Shown one piece after another: positions 43,065-52,006 of a stretch of 64,000 bases of DNA. Made by a program: the position numbers and the translations under genes. The stretch's first letter is position 1. Each line of letters opens with the position of its first letter. The DNA is from CAZPBN01 sp964584935 (GTDB lineage: Bacteria; Acidobacteriota; Aminicenantia; Aminicenantales; Aminicenantaceae), in assembly GCA_964584935.1 (NCBI GenBank), contig CAZPBN010000008.1, positions 54,019 to 118,018 on the forward strand. The letters are read 5' to 3'. A model generated the notes under the pieces. That model was given only the letters and a program-made list of their open reading frames with translations, searched no databases and was not told where the DNA came from.

Positions 43065-43919
43065 TTATGGAGTTCTCAATACAGTCACTCTTTCACTTTT
43101 ATCAAAAGGAATATCCAACCATCCCCAAATAGATTTGACTTTAACCTCTCCATATATTCGGCACAGGATAGAGTCTTGATGAAGAAGGTTATAGACTTTC
43201 TTTCCCACTTCAAAAAAATTAACAAGCAAAGGCAGATTAAATTCTTTAGTTCCTTGAGCTGATAAATTTTTATCACCTTTAATCCTTCCCTTCCCAACTG
43301 GATATTTGTTCAGCTCAAGATTATAACTGATCCTATATACAAAAAGCTCAAACTTGTTGTTATTCACAAATCTCACATCAAATTCAATATTCGATCCTCC
43401 TATGGTTAACTCTTTCACGTTAAGAGAAATGAATTGTACTTTTGGTTTTTTGAAAATCGGAAACTCTCCCGGAAAAGAAAACCGAATTCTCCCCCTTACT
43501 TTTTCTCCATCAGAAAAAGTCATCCCTCCCATAAGGTAACAATAAGCTGTGTCATCATCCTTTAAACCGGGGATACTTTCAAAAAGACGGGAATAGGTGA
43601 TTTTCAGAGGGAAGGAAAGAAGAGACGTATTTTCTTCTTCTATTTTAATAGGTTCATCGAGAGAAGTATCCAAATCAATATACTCAATACCATCAATAAC
43701 AAAATTATGATTATATCCTGTAATATAGTAGGATTCATGAGAATCATTTTTTATTTCAAGATAAAAAACAAGTAAAAGACTGGATGGTTCAAATTCCATT
43801 ATTCTTTTTTCTCTTAAGGAAATAGAAATATCCTTATTGATATCTCTTGAAAATCCTGATATTGAAAAGAATAAAATAATCATCCCCGCTATTGATAATA
43901 TGTTCTGTCTCTTTTTCAT
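43065..43919 (-). CDS. Secreted tandem WHy/LEA14-like protein
   Basis: 284 residues with a signal peptide (about 1-25). Two beta-sandwich units of about 110-120 residues follow. Each begins with hydrophobic strands and an x-N-x-N/D-(S/K)-x-x-x-(Y/F) turn (LEIKNDSHESYYITGY; VRFVNNNKFELFVYRISYNLELN), the pattern of LEA_2/WHy domains. Similar proteins in bacteria protect against desiccation or take part in envelope processes. The assignment rests on pattern only. It ends 14 bp before the GT2 start. Confidence 0.55.
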   Translation of the reverse strand: MKKRQNILSIAGMIILFFSISGFSRDINKDISISLREKRIMEFEPSSLLLVFYLEIKNDSHESYYITGYNHNFVIDGIEYIDLDTSLDEPIKIEEENTSLLSFPLKITYSRLFESIPGLKDDDTAYCYLMGGMTFSDGEKVRGRIRFSFPGEFPIFKKPKVQFISLNVKELTIGGSNIEFDVRFVNNNKFELFVYRISYNLELNKYPVGKGRIKGDKNLSAQGTKEFNLPLLVNFFEVGKKVYNLLHQDSILCRIYGEVKVKSIWGWLDIPFDKSERVTVLRTP

Positions 43920-44064
43920 TCCACAAACCTTTCCAAAACATCAGAATACAATAATATAAAATAGAGGACAAGGGTTTAATAATTGTTATTTGACATATCC
44001 ATCTTTTTACTGTTTACTATTTTATTGAACATTTTTATTATATATTAATATTTAGGAGGTACTT

Positions 44065-45306
44065 ATGAGAAAAAATGGATGGATTGCTTTTGTATGCCTA
44101 TTTTTAATCGCAGGCAGCACCTTTTTTCTGTCATGTCAAAAAGAACCACAAGAAACACATCCAGCTATGATCCAATTAGAAAATGAAGATTTACAGCCTT
44201 ATAATATCACAACCTATAAGACTCGAAAATTCAGAGGAAGAGAGCGCACCTATCTCTCATTTGACTTCAATTATCTCAAAAAACCGGAGTCGATTGATAA
44301 TTTCAATAAGAAATTTCATTTTCCCCCTATCAGACAGTTCTGGACAGGAACCTGCTGGTCTTTTGCCACAACATCATTTCTTGAATCAGAATTGTGGCGT
44401 CTTAAAAAGGAAAAAGTAAAACTTTCAGAAATGCATACTGTATACTGGGAATATATAGAAAAAGCCAGACGTTTTATTCGTGAAAAAGGAGATTCGTTCT
44501 TAGGTCAGGGTTCAGAACACAATGCTGTTATTTTAAGAATGAAAGAATACGGGGCAGTGAGAAATTCTGATTACACAGGGCTTCTCGGTGATAAAACAGA
44601 ACACAATCACAGAGAATTATTTCAGGAAATAAAAAATTATCTCGACTTCTGCAAAGAAAATGAATATTGGGATGAAACCAAATCCATTAACTATGTCAAA
44701 AGCATTCTCAACAAGCATTTGGGAAAGCCACCTGAAATAATTGAAGTTAATGGTAAGAAAATTACTCCTAAAGAGTATATGGAAAATATCCTCGAACTTC
44801 CGCTAGACGACTATATTTGTTTTATGAGTACCAAGTCCATTCCTTTTTATACCAAAGGGGAATACAAAGTTCCCGATAACTGGTGGCACAGCGAAGAATA
44901 TCACAATATCCCTCTTGATGACTTTTATAATGCCATCAAAAATGCCATCACAAAAGGATATACCCTCGCCCTGGGGGGAGATGTATCTGAGCCTGGATTG
45001 AACGGCTCAGAAGATGTCGCCATTGTCCCCAGTTTTGACATTCCTCAAAAGCTTATCAATCAGGACAGCCGGGAATACAGATTTTATAACAGATCTTCCT
45101 CTGATGACCACGCCATTCATGTCGCGGGGTACAGAGAACAGGACAATCACACATGGTTTCTTGTTAAAGACTCAGGTTCCGGGGCTCAAAGGGGAGATGT
45201 CAAAGGTTACTATTTTTATAGAGATGACTACATAAAACTGAAAATGCTTACTTTTATTGTCCATAAAGATGCCATAAAGGAGCTGCTTACGAAATTCTCT
45301 GAATAA
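44065..45306 (+). CDS. C1 (papain-like) cysteine peptidase, probable lipoprotein
   Basis: 413 residues. The N-terminus ends in FFLSC with Cys24, a slightly irregular lipobox. The catalytic Cys97 is in TGTCWSFATTSFLESE, with His349 in DDHAIHVAGY. The third position, normally Asn, is Asp369 in VKDSGSG, as in several Bacteroides-type C1 peptidases. The Gln of the oxyanion hole is probably Gln91 in PIRQFW. It would degrade proteins at the cell surface or in the periplasm. TTAGGAGGT precedes the ATG. It lies 3 bp before the CCA-type gene. Confidence 0.85.
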   Translation: MRKNGWIAFVCLFLIAGSTFFLSCQKEPQETHPAMIQLENEDLQPYNITTYKTRKFRGRERTYLSFDFNYLKKPESIDNFNKKFHFPPIRQFWTGTCWSFATTSFLESELWRLKKEKVKLSEMHTVYWEYIEKARRFIREKGDSFLGQGSEHNAVILRMKEYGAVRNSDYTGLLGDKTEHNHRELFQEIKNYLDFCKENEYWDETKSINYVKSILNKHLGKPPEIIEVNGKKITPKEYMENILELPLDDYICFMSTKSIPFYTKGEYKVPDNWWHSEEYHNIPLDDFYNAIKNAITKGYTLALGGDVSEPGLNGSEDVAIVPSFDIPQKLINQDSREYRFYNRSSSDDHAIHVAGYREQDNHTWFLVKDSGSGAQRGDVKGYYFYRDDYIKLKMLTFIVHKDAIKELLTKFSE

Positions 45307-45309
45307 CAC

Positions 45310-46749
45310 ATGAAATCAGATTTTAAAGAAAAAGCACTCTTCGTCCAATTGTTTGGTGATACAATCTATGCTGTTGGAGGCTATGTCCGTGATCTTATAA
45401 GTAAAAATCAAAAGAAAAAAAAAGAAATAGATATTTTAATCACCCATCATACTGTCAATGAAATCACAAACAAACTCAAAGCCTATGGAAGAATCGATTT
45501 AGTAGGAAAGAGCTTCGGGGTTATTAAATTTTCCATTAATGGAAACACATATGATATCGCACTCCCCAGAAAGGACATTTCTAAGGGCAAAAAGCGACCG
45601 AGTCATAAGGACTTCCTAATCCATTCTGATCCCTTCCTGCCTATTGAAAAGGACTTGAGCCGGAGAGATTTCCGGTGCAACAGTATGGCATTAAGGCTCA
45701 TCGATGATACAATTATTGATCCGTTCGGGGGGAAAAAAGACACATCAAATAAAATATTAAAGCTTACCAATCCTCAAGCATTTCCCGAAGATCCCCTGCG
45801 CGTCCTTAGAGCAGCCCGGTTTGCATCTGTTCTTAATTTCAAAATAGATCCTGAAATCTATATTATTTCAAACAGGATCGATCTATCCACCTTAAGTGTA
45901 GAAAGAATCAATGAAGAAATTTTTAAAATTCTGCTTGATTCCCAGAAGCCTTCTGTGGGACTGGAATCTTTATTCAAACTGGGAGCTTTAAAGAAAATAT
46001 TTCCTGAACTCTATAGATTAACTCTGACAATCCAGGATTCAATTTTCCACCCGGAAAAAGACAAATACGGTCATCACACAGTCTGGGAACACACAAAATT
46101 GACCGTTGATCAAGCAAAAAGACTGGGAGATATATACAAAATCAATCAATCTAAAAATCTCACTCTGATTCTTGCTGCCCTTTTTCATGATGTGGGAAAG
46201 CCTTTTGTTACAAATTGGGATTACAAAAAAGGCAGGATGGTCATAACCAGCATTGGCCATGACAAAGAGAGCAAGGAAATAACAAAATCCATTTTCAACC
46301 GATTAAAAATTTACTCCTGGAATGGCTTTGATGTGAAAAAATACGTACTTTTGCTCATAAAAAATCACCATAGATTATCAGAACTATGGAATAACAGAGA
46401 AACCGTATCTAAGAAAGCATTCAATCGTCTTGCCGCTGATATTTCTGGAGAAATAGAACTTTTGATCTATCTTGATGCGGCTGACAGAGGTGGACGCAAA
46501 AAAAGAGCGGTCAAAGGACTTGATAAAGAAGGAAAATGGCTGCTCAATAAATTCAACGAACTCAACATTAACAAAGACACAATAAAGCCAATTCTTTTAG
46601 GAAGAGATCTCATAAAGCTAGGAGTGAAGCCGGGACCCTCCATGGGCAAAATGTTAAAAAAGCTCTATTCCTATCAACTAGATAACAAATTCACAACAAA
46701 AGAGGAAGGAATAGAAATCGCTAAAGAAATGATAAAAGAAAAGCCGTGA
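45310..46749 (+). CDS. CCA-adding/poly(A) polymerase-type nucleotidyltransferase with HD domain
   Basis: 479 residues. The head domain has YAVGGYVRDLI and the metal pair Glu39-x-Asp41 (EIDILI); most class II enzymes have Asp-x-Asp. Then come LSRRDFRCNSMALRL, FGGKKD and FPEDPLRVLRAARFA. The HD domain is HTVWEHTKLTVDQAKR and AALFHDVGKPFVT. It adds CCA or A to tRNA 3' ends. Since the tRNA-Arg in the window already encodes CCA, a repair role is likely there. It starts 3 bp after the C1 peptidase gene. Confidence 0.88.
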   Translation: MKSDFKEKALFVQLFGDTIYAVGGYVRDLISKNQKKKKEIDILITHHTVNEITNKLKAYGRIDLVGKSFGVIKFSINGNTYDIALPRKDISKGKKRPSHKDFLIHSDPFLPIEKDLSRRDFRCNSMALRLIDDTIIDPFGGKKDTSNKILKLTNPQAFPEDPLRVLRAARFASVLNFKIDPEIYIISNRIDLSTLSVERINEEIFKILLDSQKPSVGLESLFKLGALKKIFPELYRLTLTIQDSIFHPEKDKYGHHTVWEHTKLTVDQAKRLGDIYKINQSKNLTLILAALFHDVGKPFVTNWDYKKGRMVITSIGHDKESKEITKSIFNRLKIYSWNGFDVKKYVLLLIKNHHRLSELWNNRETVSKKAFNRLAADISGEIELLIYLDAADRGGRKKRAVKGLDKEGKWLLNKFNELNINKDTIKPILLGRDLIKLGVKPGPSMGKMLKKLYSYQLDNKFTTKEEGIEIAKEMIKEKP

Positions 46750-46766
46750 GACGTCAGATGTAAGAT
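46746..46766. repeat. Heptad repeat tract (GTGAGAC, GTCAGAT, GTAAGAT)
   Basis: Three contiguous units overlapping the last codon and stop of the CCA-type gene. Confidence 0.65.
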
Positions 46767-46796
46767 GAATAACAATGATATAAAGACCAATTAGGA

Positions 46797-46825
46797 TTGC
46801 TTTTATTCTGTATTCATGCTATAAA
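46797..46825 (+). promoter_or_regulatory. Promoter of the LysM transglycosylase gene
   Basis: TTGCTT, a 17-bp spacer and TATAAA, with RNA starting about 15 bp before the ATG at 46846. That ATG is preceded only by TTTAGGTC. Confidence 0.55.
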
Positions 46826-46845
46826 TTTAATTTTTTAGGTCAAAA

Positions 46846-48627
46846 ATGAGAAACATCAAATCTTTATTTTTCTTAATTATATTATTAATGATGTCATGTT
46901 TTTATTTTAACTGTACTTCCAGTAAGAATAAATCCGTAAATATTCAAACATTTTCTTCAGTCAAAACAAATAAAGATGACTCCTCAAAAATTGAAAAATC
47001 CCCTAATCCTGAAAAAAAGCAGGGACAACAGGAAAAAGAGACTCTTGATGAACCCTTGGAAGAACAAAACTCTACGAAAAAAAATGAAACAGCTATTCTT
47101 GAAGAAGCCCTTTTTTCCTATCAGGATGCCCAGATCTCCTGGGAAAAAGGCGACCTGCAAACAGCCCTTGCTGCCTTGGATAATGCCTACAGTCTGATTC
47201 TAAAACTAGACCTTGCTCATGATTCTCCTCTTATTCAGGAAAAAAACGATTTAAGACTTCTGATAGCTCGAAGAATTCAAGAAATCTATGCTTCTTCAAA
47301 GCTCACCGCTGTAGGGGAGAATGGTCAAACCATTCTTCTCGTTGAAAACGAACATGTCAAAAAAGAAATCAAACGATTTCAAACCGATGAACACGAATCT
47401 TTTTTAAATGCTTACAAAAGGTCAGGAAAATACAGGAATATCATATTGAACGAACTGAAAAAGGCTGGTCTTCCTGAAGACCTAAGCTGGCTTCCCATGA
47501 TAGAAAGCTGGTTTAAAGTCAAAGCCTATTCCAGAGCACGAGCTCTCGGCTTATGGCAGTTCATTTCCTCAACAGGATACCGTTTCGGACTCAAACGAGA
47601 CCGCTGGATTGATGAACGAATGGATCCTGAAAAATCCACTAAAGCGGCTGTAAAATATTTAAAAGAACTCCACGCCTTATTTGGTGATTGGACAACCGCT
47701 CTTGCTGCTTATAATTGCGGAGAATTTAAGGTGCAGCGAATTATTCGGGCACAGAGAATCAAATACCTTGACAATTTCTGGGATCTTTATCTTATGCTCC
47801 CCCAAGAAACCGCCCGGTTTGTTCCCCGCTTCATTGCCACACTTTTAATAATTAAGAATCATGAACAATACGGATTCAACCTCCCCGAACCAGATCCTCC
47901 CTTAAAATACGAACAAATCTCAATCAATCAGGCTATTAATCTTTCTTCTTTATCCAAGAACATCGGACTTGATTCTGATGAACTTTCCTTTTTCAATCCT
48001 GAGCTTCGCCATAACGGAACTCCTGATTATTCCTACAATTTGAAAATCCCTCCTGGCTATTCTGAAAAAGCCAAAATCGCTATGAATTCTCTTTCTCGAT
48101 GGATTCCACCTGAAGCCAGTTATGTTTTACACTACGTCCGGAGAGGGGAAACCTTATCTGGAATCGCCAGCCGCTACAGAACCTCAGTTTCTTCCATTGC
48201 CCGGTTGAATCATATGCGCCGGGTTCATCTCATCCGCCCAGGACAACGGCTCAAGATTCCTTTAAGAGGTCGATACTCGTCCAGTCACTCGACCCCAAAA
48301 GTAACCAACAAAGATGGAAAACTTGTCTATACTGTCAGAAGAGGAGATTCTCTTTATTTGATCGCCCGGATGTTTAATACAAACATCAACCAGATAAAAA
48401 AAACGAATAATTTAAAAAGTGATATTCTCCATGTCGGCCAAAAGCTGGTTATCCGATCAGGCAAACCCGCTAATTCAATTGTATATAAAGTCAAACCGGG
48501 AGATACCCCCTTTGATATTGCCCGAAGATTTAAAATGAATCTCAACACTTTATTGAATATCAATGGCCTTAACCGATACTCAAAAATATATCCGGGACAG
48601 GAACTCTGGGTCACCCGGAATCAATAG
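46846..48627 (+). CDS. MltD-like lytic transglycosylase with three LysM domains
   Basis: 593 residues. The signal peptide ends near MMSC or FYFNC (probable lipoprotein). A low-complexity charged linker spans about 25-85 and a helical lead runs to about 185. The SLT domain has catalytic Glu220 in LPMIESWF and ALGLWQFISSTGYRFGL...AALAAYNCGE. Three LysM repeats occupy about 425-593, each starting YxVxxG(D/E) (VLHYVRRGETL, LVYTVRRGDSL, IVYKVKPGDTP). It cleaves peptidoglycan with 1,6-anhydro product formation. Convergent with rplQ, 14 bp between stops. Confidence 0.94.
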   Translation: MRNIKSLFFLIILLMMSCFYFNCTSSKNKSVNIQTFSSVKTNKDDSSKIEKSPNPEKKQGQQEKETLDEPLEEQNSTKKNETAILEEALFSYQDAQISWEKGDLQTALAALDNAYSLILKLDLAHDSPLIQEKNDLRLLIARRIQEIYASSKLTAVGENGQTILLVENEHVKKEIKRFQTDEHESFLNAYKRSGKYRNIILNELKKAGLPEDLSWLPMIESWFKVKAYSRARALGLWQFISSTGYRFGLKRDRWIDERMDPEKSTKAAVKYLKELHALFGDWTTALAAYNCGEFKVQRIIRAQRIKYLDNFWDLYLMLPQETARFVPRFIATLLIIKNHEQYGFNLPEPDPPLKYEQISINQAINLSSLSKNIGLDSDELSFFNPELRHNGTPDYSYNLKIPPGYSEKAKIAMNSLSRWIPPEASYVLHYVRRGETLSGIASRYRTSVSSIARLNHMRRVHLIRPGQRLKIPLRGRYSSSHSTPKVTNKDGKLVYTVRRGDSLYLIARMFNTNINQIKKTNNLKSDILHVGQKLVIRSGKPANSIVYKVKPGDTPFDIARRFKMNLNTLLNINGLNRYSKIYPGQELWVTRNQ

Positions 48628-48641
48628 AGAATAAAAAATTA

Positions 48642-49070
48642 TTATTTCTTTTTTGCTTCTTTGGCTTCTTTTGCTTTTTCTTTTATAGATTTCTTCTTGC
48701 TTTTCTTTTTATACTCATAATCCACAAATTCCAGTATTGCCATTTCTGCACCATCTCCTGATCTTTGCCCTAACTTTATAATCCTTGTATACCCTCCAGG
48801 TCTCTCATTAAAACGGGGACCGATTTCCTCAAACAGCTTTTTTACAACACTTTTTTTAAATATATATTTTAAAACCTGGCGTCTTGAATGAAGTTCATCT
48901 TCCTTTCCAATGGTGATCATCTTTTCCGCAATAGGTCTAGTGGCTTTTGCTTTAGCCAGTGTGGTTCTTATTCTTCCTTTTTCTAAAAATGTGGTTACAA
49001 GATTTCTTAATAAAGCTCGTCTTTGAGCAGAATTTCTCCTTAACCTTTTTGCATTAACCAAATGCCTCAT
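48642..49070 (-). CDS. rplQ: Ribosomal protein bL17
   Basis: 142 residues. The core MRHLVNAKRLRRNSAQRRALLRNLV and ERPGGYTRIIKLGQRSGDGAEMAILE are canonical. A Lys-rich tail of about 25 residues (KKSKKKSIKEKAKEAKEAKKK) extends beyond the E. coli form. Last gene of the alpha operon, 5 bp after rpoA. Confidence 0.97.
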   Translation of the reverse strand: MRHLVNAKRLRRNSAQRRALLRNLVTTFLEKGRIRTTLAKAKATRPIAEKMITIGKEDELHSRRQVLKYIFKKSVVKKLFEEIGPRFNERPGGYTRIIKLGQRSGDGAEMAILEFVDYEYKKKSKKKSIKEKAKEAKEAKKK

Positions 49071-49075
49071 TCACA

Positions 49076-50095
49076 TCACTCCTCGCTGTTTTCCTCTGAG
49101 TCTGTTCCCTTGACCATTTCAATCAATTTAGGATGAAGTTTTATATTTAAACCCAAACCCAATCCCTCAAGTATGGCTTTAATTTCAACTAAAGACTTCC
49201 GTCCAAAATTCTTTGTCTTAAGCAATTCCTCTTCTGTTTTTCCTACCAGCTCATATATTTTTTCTATACCAGCTGCCCGCAAACAATTGTTGGATCTCAC
49301 TGACAACTCAAGATGATCGATCGATTTTGATAAAATACCCATCTTTGAAATATAAGGAATTTCTTCCTTAGAGGTCTCAGGCTCTAACTCTACTGGCTGA
49401 TCAACAATATTGAGAAAAATCACCAAATGATCTCTCATTATTTTAGCCGCCTGGCCCAGAGCATCTTTAGGTGATATCGCTCTTGTGGTCTCAATCTCCA
49501 GGGTTAATTTCTCAAAGTCAATTCTTTTTCCTACTCTTGCCGGGCTTACTTCATAATTCACTTTTTTTATGGGGGAATGAGAAGAATCTATGGGAATGAA
49601 ATCCACGCTTAAATTTTCATCATAATTGAGTTCAGCTTGAATGTAACCTTTATTATTTTTAACAATCATTTCCATATCCAGTTTGCCATCTTTATCCAGC
49701 GAAGCAATATGAATATTCTCATCCAAAATCTCAAGGTCTGAATCATGAATGATATCAGAAGCTTTGACCTCGGCTGGCCCATTGGCTTTTAATGTTATGG
49801 TCTTTTGCTCAGAATCTATCAGTTTAAAGGGAATGCTCTTCAAATTTAAAATGATATCAGACACATCTTCCACCACTCCAGGAATAGTCGAGAATTCATG
49901 CAGGACTCCCTGAATTCGAACTGCAGTGATCGCACTCCCTGTAATAGAAGATAGAAGAACTCTTCTCAGCGCGTTTCCAACTGTAACCCCGTAGCCTCTT
50001 TCAAATGGTTGAGCTGAGAAACAGCCATATGATTCAGTTAAAGTTCCATAATCACATTCAATATTTCTTGGCCTTTGAAAACCTATATCAGTCAT
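49076..50095 (-). CDS. rpoA: RNA polymerase alpha subunit
   Basis: 339 residues. The N-terminal dimerisation domain (PFERGYGVTVGNALRRVLLSS) is followed by a linker and a C-terminal domain with SVRSNNCLRAAGIEKI and NFGRKSLVEIKAILEGLGL, able to contact UP elements and activators. Standard place after rpsD, with an 89-bp gap that has no gene. Confidence 0.98.
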   Translation of the reverse strand: MTDIGFQRPRNIECDYGTLTESYGCFSAQPFERGYGVTVGNALRRVLLSSITGSAITAVRIQGVLHEFSTIPGVVEDVSDIILNLKSIPFKLIDSEQKTITLKANGPAEVKASDIIHDSDLEILDENIHIASLDKDGKLDMEMIVKNNKGYIQAELNYDENLSVDFIPIDSSHSPIKKVNYEVSPARVGKRIDFEKLTLEIETTRAISPKDALGQAAKIMRDHLVIFLNIVDQPVELEPETSKEEIPYISKMGILSKSIDHLELSVRSNNCLRAAGIEKIYELVGKTEEELLKTKNFGRKSLVEIKAILEGLGLGLNIKLHPKLIEMVKGTDSEENSEE

Positions 50096-50184
50096 CTATC
50101 CTCCTTTCCAGGACTAATAAAATTTTAATCCCTTCACTTATTAAAAATTATTCCCAGATTTTTCATCTTCAAAGAAACACCGTT

Positions 50185-50814
50185 TTATTTCGAATAAAGC
50201 TCCACAATCAAACGTTCTTCTATTGGAATGGTTATATCTTCACGGGTCGGATGAGTTAAAACTTTGATTTCCATTTTTTCTCTATTCACATCCATCCATC
50301 CCGGCACTGTTTTGCTTGAATGGGATTCAACAATGGCTTTAAATTCTTCATTTTTACCGGACTTCTCTTTAAATGATATCACATCCTCTTTATCCGCTAA
50401 GAAGGAAGGAATTGTAACCTTCCGGTCATTGACTCTAAAATGTCCATGATTAATAAGCTGGCGTCCATGAAAGCGGGAATAAGAAAAACCAGCTAAAAAC
50501 ACAACATTATCCAGCCTTCTCTCCAGCATAAAAAGAAGATTTTCTCCGGTTACCCCTTTTTTTCTATCCGCCCTCTTAAAGAAAATCCTGAATTGTTTTT
50601 CAGACATCCCATAATATCTCTTGAGTTTTTGCTTTTCTCTGAGCTGAATTCCATAACCTAAAATTCTCCTTCTGACTCTCCCCCGTTCTCCAGGAGGATA
50701 GGGCTTCCGTTCAACCGGACATTTTTCACTCAAACATTTGCTTCCCTTCAGAAACAGCTTAGTCTTTTCAACCCGGCACAATCGGCAAATTGACTCTCTG
50801 TATCTTGACATCAT
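50185..50814 (-). CDS. rpsD: Ribosomal protein uS4 (zinc form)
   Basis: 209 residues. The N-terminus carries CRLC and KCLSEKC, the four-Cys zinc ribbon of the C+ type. An S4 RNA-binding domain follows (LERRLDNVVFLAGFSYSRFHGRQLINHGHFRVN). It is a primary 16S binder and probably an autoregulator of the operon. AGGAGAG precedes two consecutive ATGs. Confidence 0.97.
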   Translation of the reverse strand: MMSRYRESICRLCRVEKTKLFLKGSKCLSEKCPVERKPYPPGERGRVRRRILGYGIQLREKQKLKRYYGMSEKQFRIFFKRADRKKGVTGENLLFMLERRLDNVVFLAGFSYSRFHGRQLINHGHFRVNDRKVTIPSFLADKEDVISFKEKSGKNEEFKAIVESHSSKTVPGWMDVNREKMEIKVLTHPTREDITIPIEERLIVELYSK

Positions 50815-50837
50815 AACTCTCCTAAAAAAATCATCTT

Positions 50838-51233
50838 TTATACCCTTCTTCGTTTCCTCACCCTGCAGCCGTTATGAGGAATTGGAGTCACATCTCTTAT
50901 CGATTTGATTTCCAGGCCATCGGCTTGCAAAGCTCTAATAGCAGATTCTCTCCCTGCTCCAGGTCCCTTAACCTTGACATCCACATATTTGACTCCAAAC
51001 TCTCTCGCCTTGATTGCCACATCTTTGGCAGCTAATTGGGCTGCAAAGGGAGTTCCTTTTCTTGCCCCTTTGAAGCCAGAAGTTCCTGCACTGCTCCAGC
51101 ATAGGGTGTTCCCATTTTGATCTGAAATGGAAATAACTGTATTGTTGAAAGTTGACTGGACACAAGCAACTCCAAATCCAATCTCCTTTTTTACTTTTTT
51201 CTTTCTTGTTTTTTTCTTTGGTTGTTTTGGCAT
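50838..51233 (-). CDS. rpsK: Ribosomal protein uS11
   Basis: 131 residues. The basic N-terminus KKKTRKKKVKK is followed by VACVQSTFNNTVISISD, GARKGTPFAAQLAA and the C-terminal DVTPIPHNGCRVRKRRRV. Located in the 30S platform. 11 bp after rpsM. Confidence 0.98.
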   Translation of the reverse strand: MPKQPKKKTRKKKVKKEIGFGVACVQSTFNNTVISISDQNGNTLCWSSAGTSGFKGARKGTPFAAQLAAKDVAIKAREFGVKYVDVKVKGPGAGRESAIRALQADGLEIKSIRDVTPIPHNGCRVRKRRRV

Positions 51234-51244
51234 TATTTAACTTC

Positions 51245-51619
51245 CTATTTCTCTTTTGATTTTCTTGTTGCCTGAGGACGGGAACTCCTCCTTGTCCTCG
51301 AGTTCGTTTTCGTTCTTTGCCCTCTTACGGGAAGCTTTTTTCTATGTCGAATTCCTCGATAAGAACTGATTTCGACCAGCCTTTTTATATTCATATTCAC
51401 TTCTTTTCTGAGATCTCCCTCAATTTTTTCTCTTTTCTCTATAATTTTTCGAATCTTATTGATTTCCTCATCAGTCAGAGATTTTACTTTCTTATCCTTG
51501 TTAATATTAACTTCCTCTAGAATTTTATTGGATTTGGAACGTCCTATTCCATAAATATAGGTCAATCCAATTTCTATTCTCTTTTCTGAGGGTAATGTAA
51601 TTCCTGCTATCCTTGCCAT
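51245..51619 (-). CDS. rpsM: Ribosomal protein uS13
   Basis: 124 residues. MARIAGITLPSEKRIEIGLTYIYGIG opens it; YRGIRHRKKLPVRGQRTKTNSRTRR contacts 16S rRNA and P-site tRNA. It lies 11 bp after rpmJ. Confidence 0.98.
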   Translation of the reverse strand: MARIAGITLPSEKRIEIGLTYIYGIGRSKSNKILEEVNINKDKKVKSLTDEEINKIRKIIEKREKIEGDLRKEVNMNIKRLVEISSYRGIRHRKKLPVRGQRTKTNSRTRRSSRPQATRKSKEK

Positions 51620-51630
51620 TTTAACCTCTT

Positions 51631-51744
51631 TTAACCTTGTTTTTGTTTATGTTTTGGATTTGTACATATAACTCTCAGAACGCCTTTTCTTTTGATTATA
51701 CGGCAATTCCTACATATTTTTTTTACCGATGCACGTACTTTCAT
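51631..51744 (-). CDS. rpmJ: Ribosomal protein bL36
   Basis: 37 residues: MKVRASVKKICRNCRIIKRK, then VLRVICTNPKHKQKQG. The zinc set C-x2-C...C...H (Cys11, Cys14, Cys27, His32) is intact, so this is the zinc-containing form. Too short for many gene callers; it fills the gap between infA and rpsM. Confidence 0.96.
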   Translation of the reverse strand: MKVRASVKKICRNCRIIKRKGVLRVICTNPKHKQKQG

Positions 51745-51755
51745 TTTATATCCTC

Positions 51756-51974
51756 TTATTTATATCTATAAATAATTCTTCCTTTAGTCAAATCATACGG
51801 AGACATTTCAAGCAACACTCTATCTCCCGGAAGAATTCGAATAAAATGCTTTCTCATTCTTCCTGATATATGAGCCAAAATAATATGTTTATTTGGCAGT
51901 TCCACTCGAAACATGGCGTTAGGTAAACATTCCACAACAGTTCCTTCTGTTTCAATAATATCTTGTTTAGACAT
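51756..51974 (-). CDS. infA: Translation initiation factor IF-1
   Basis: 72 residues, one S1-type OB fold: EGTVVECLPNAMFRVEL, ISGRMRKHFIRILPGDRV, and the C-terminal LTKGRIIYRYK. Binds the 30S A site. Eleven bp before rpmJ, the common order map-infA-rpmJ-rpsM. Confidence 0.97.
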   Translation of the reverse strand: MSKQDIIETEGTVVECLPNAMFRVELPNKHIILAHISGRMRKHFIRILPGDRVLLEMSPYDLTKGRIIYRYK

Positions 51975-52006
51975 CGTTCGTTTCCTTACTCATCTCTATC
52001 TTTGTT

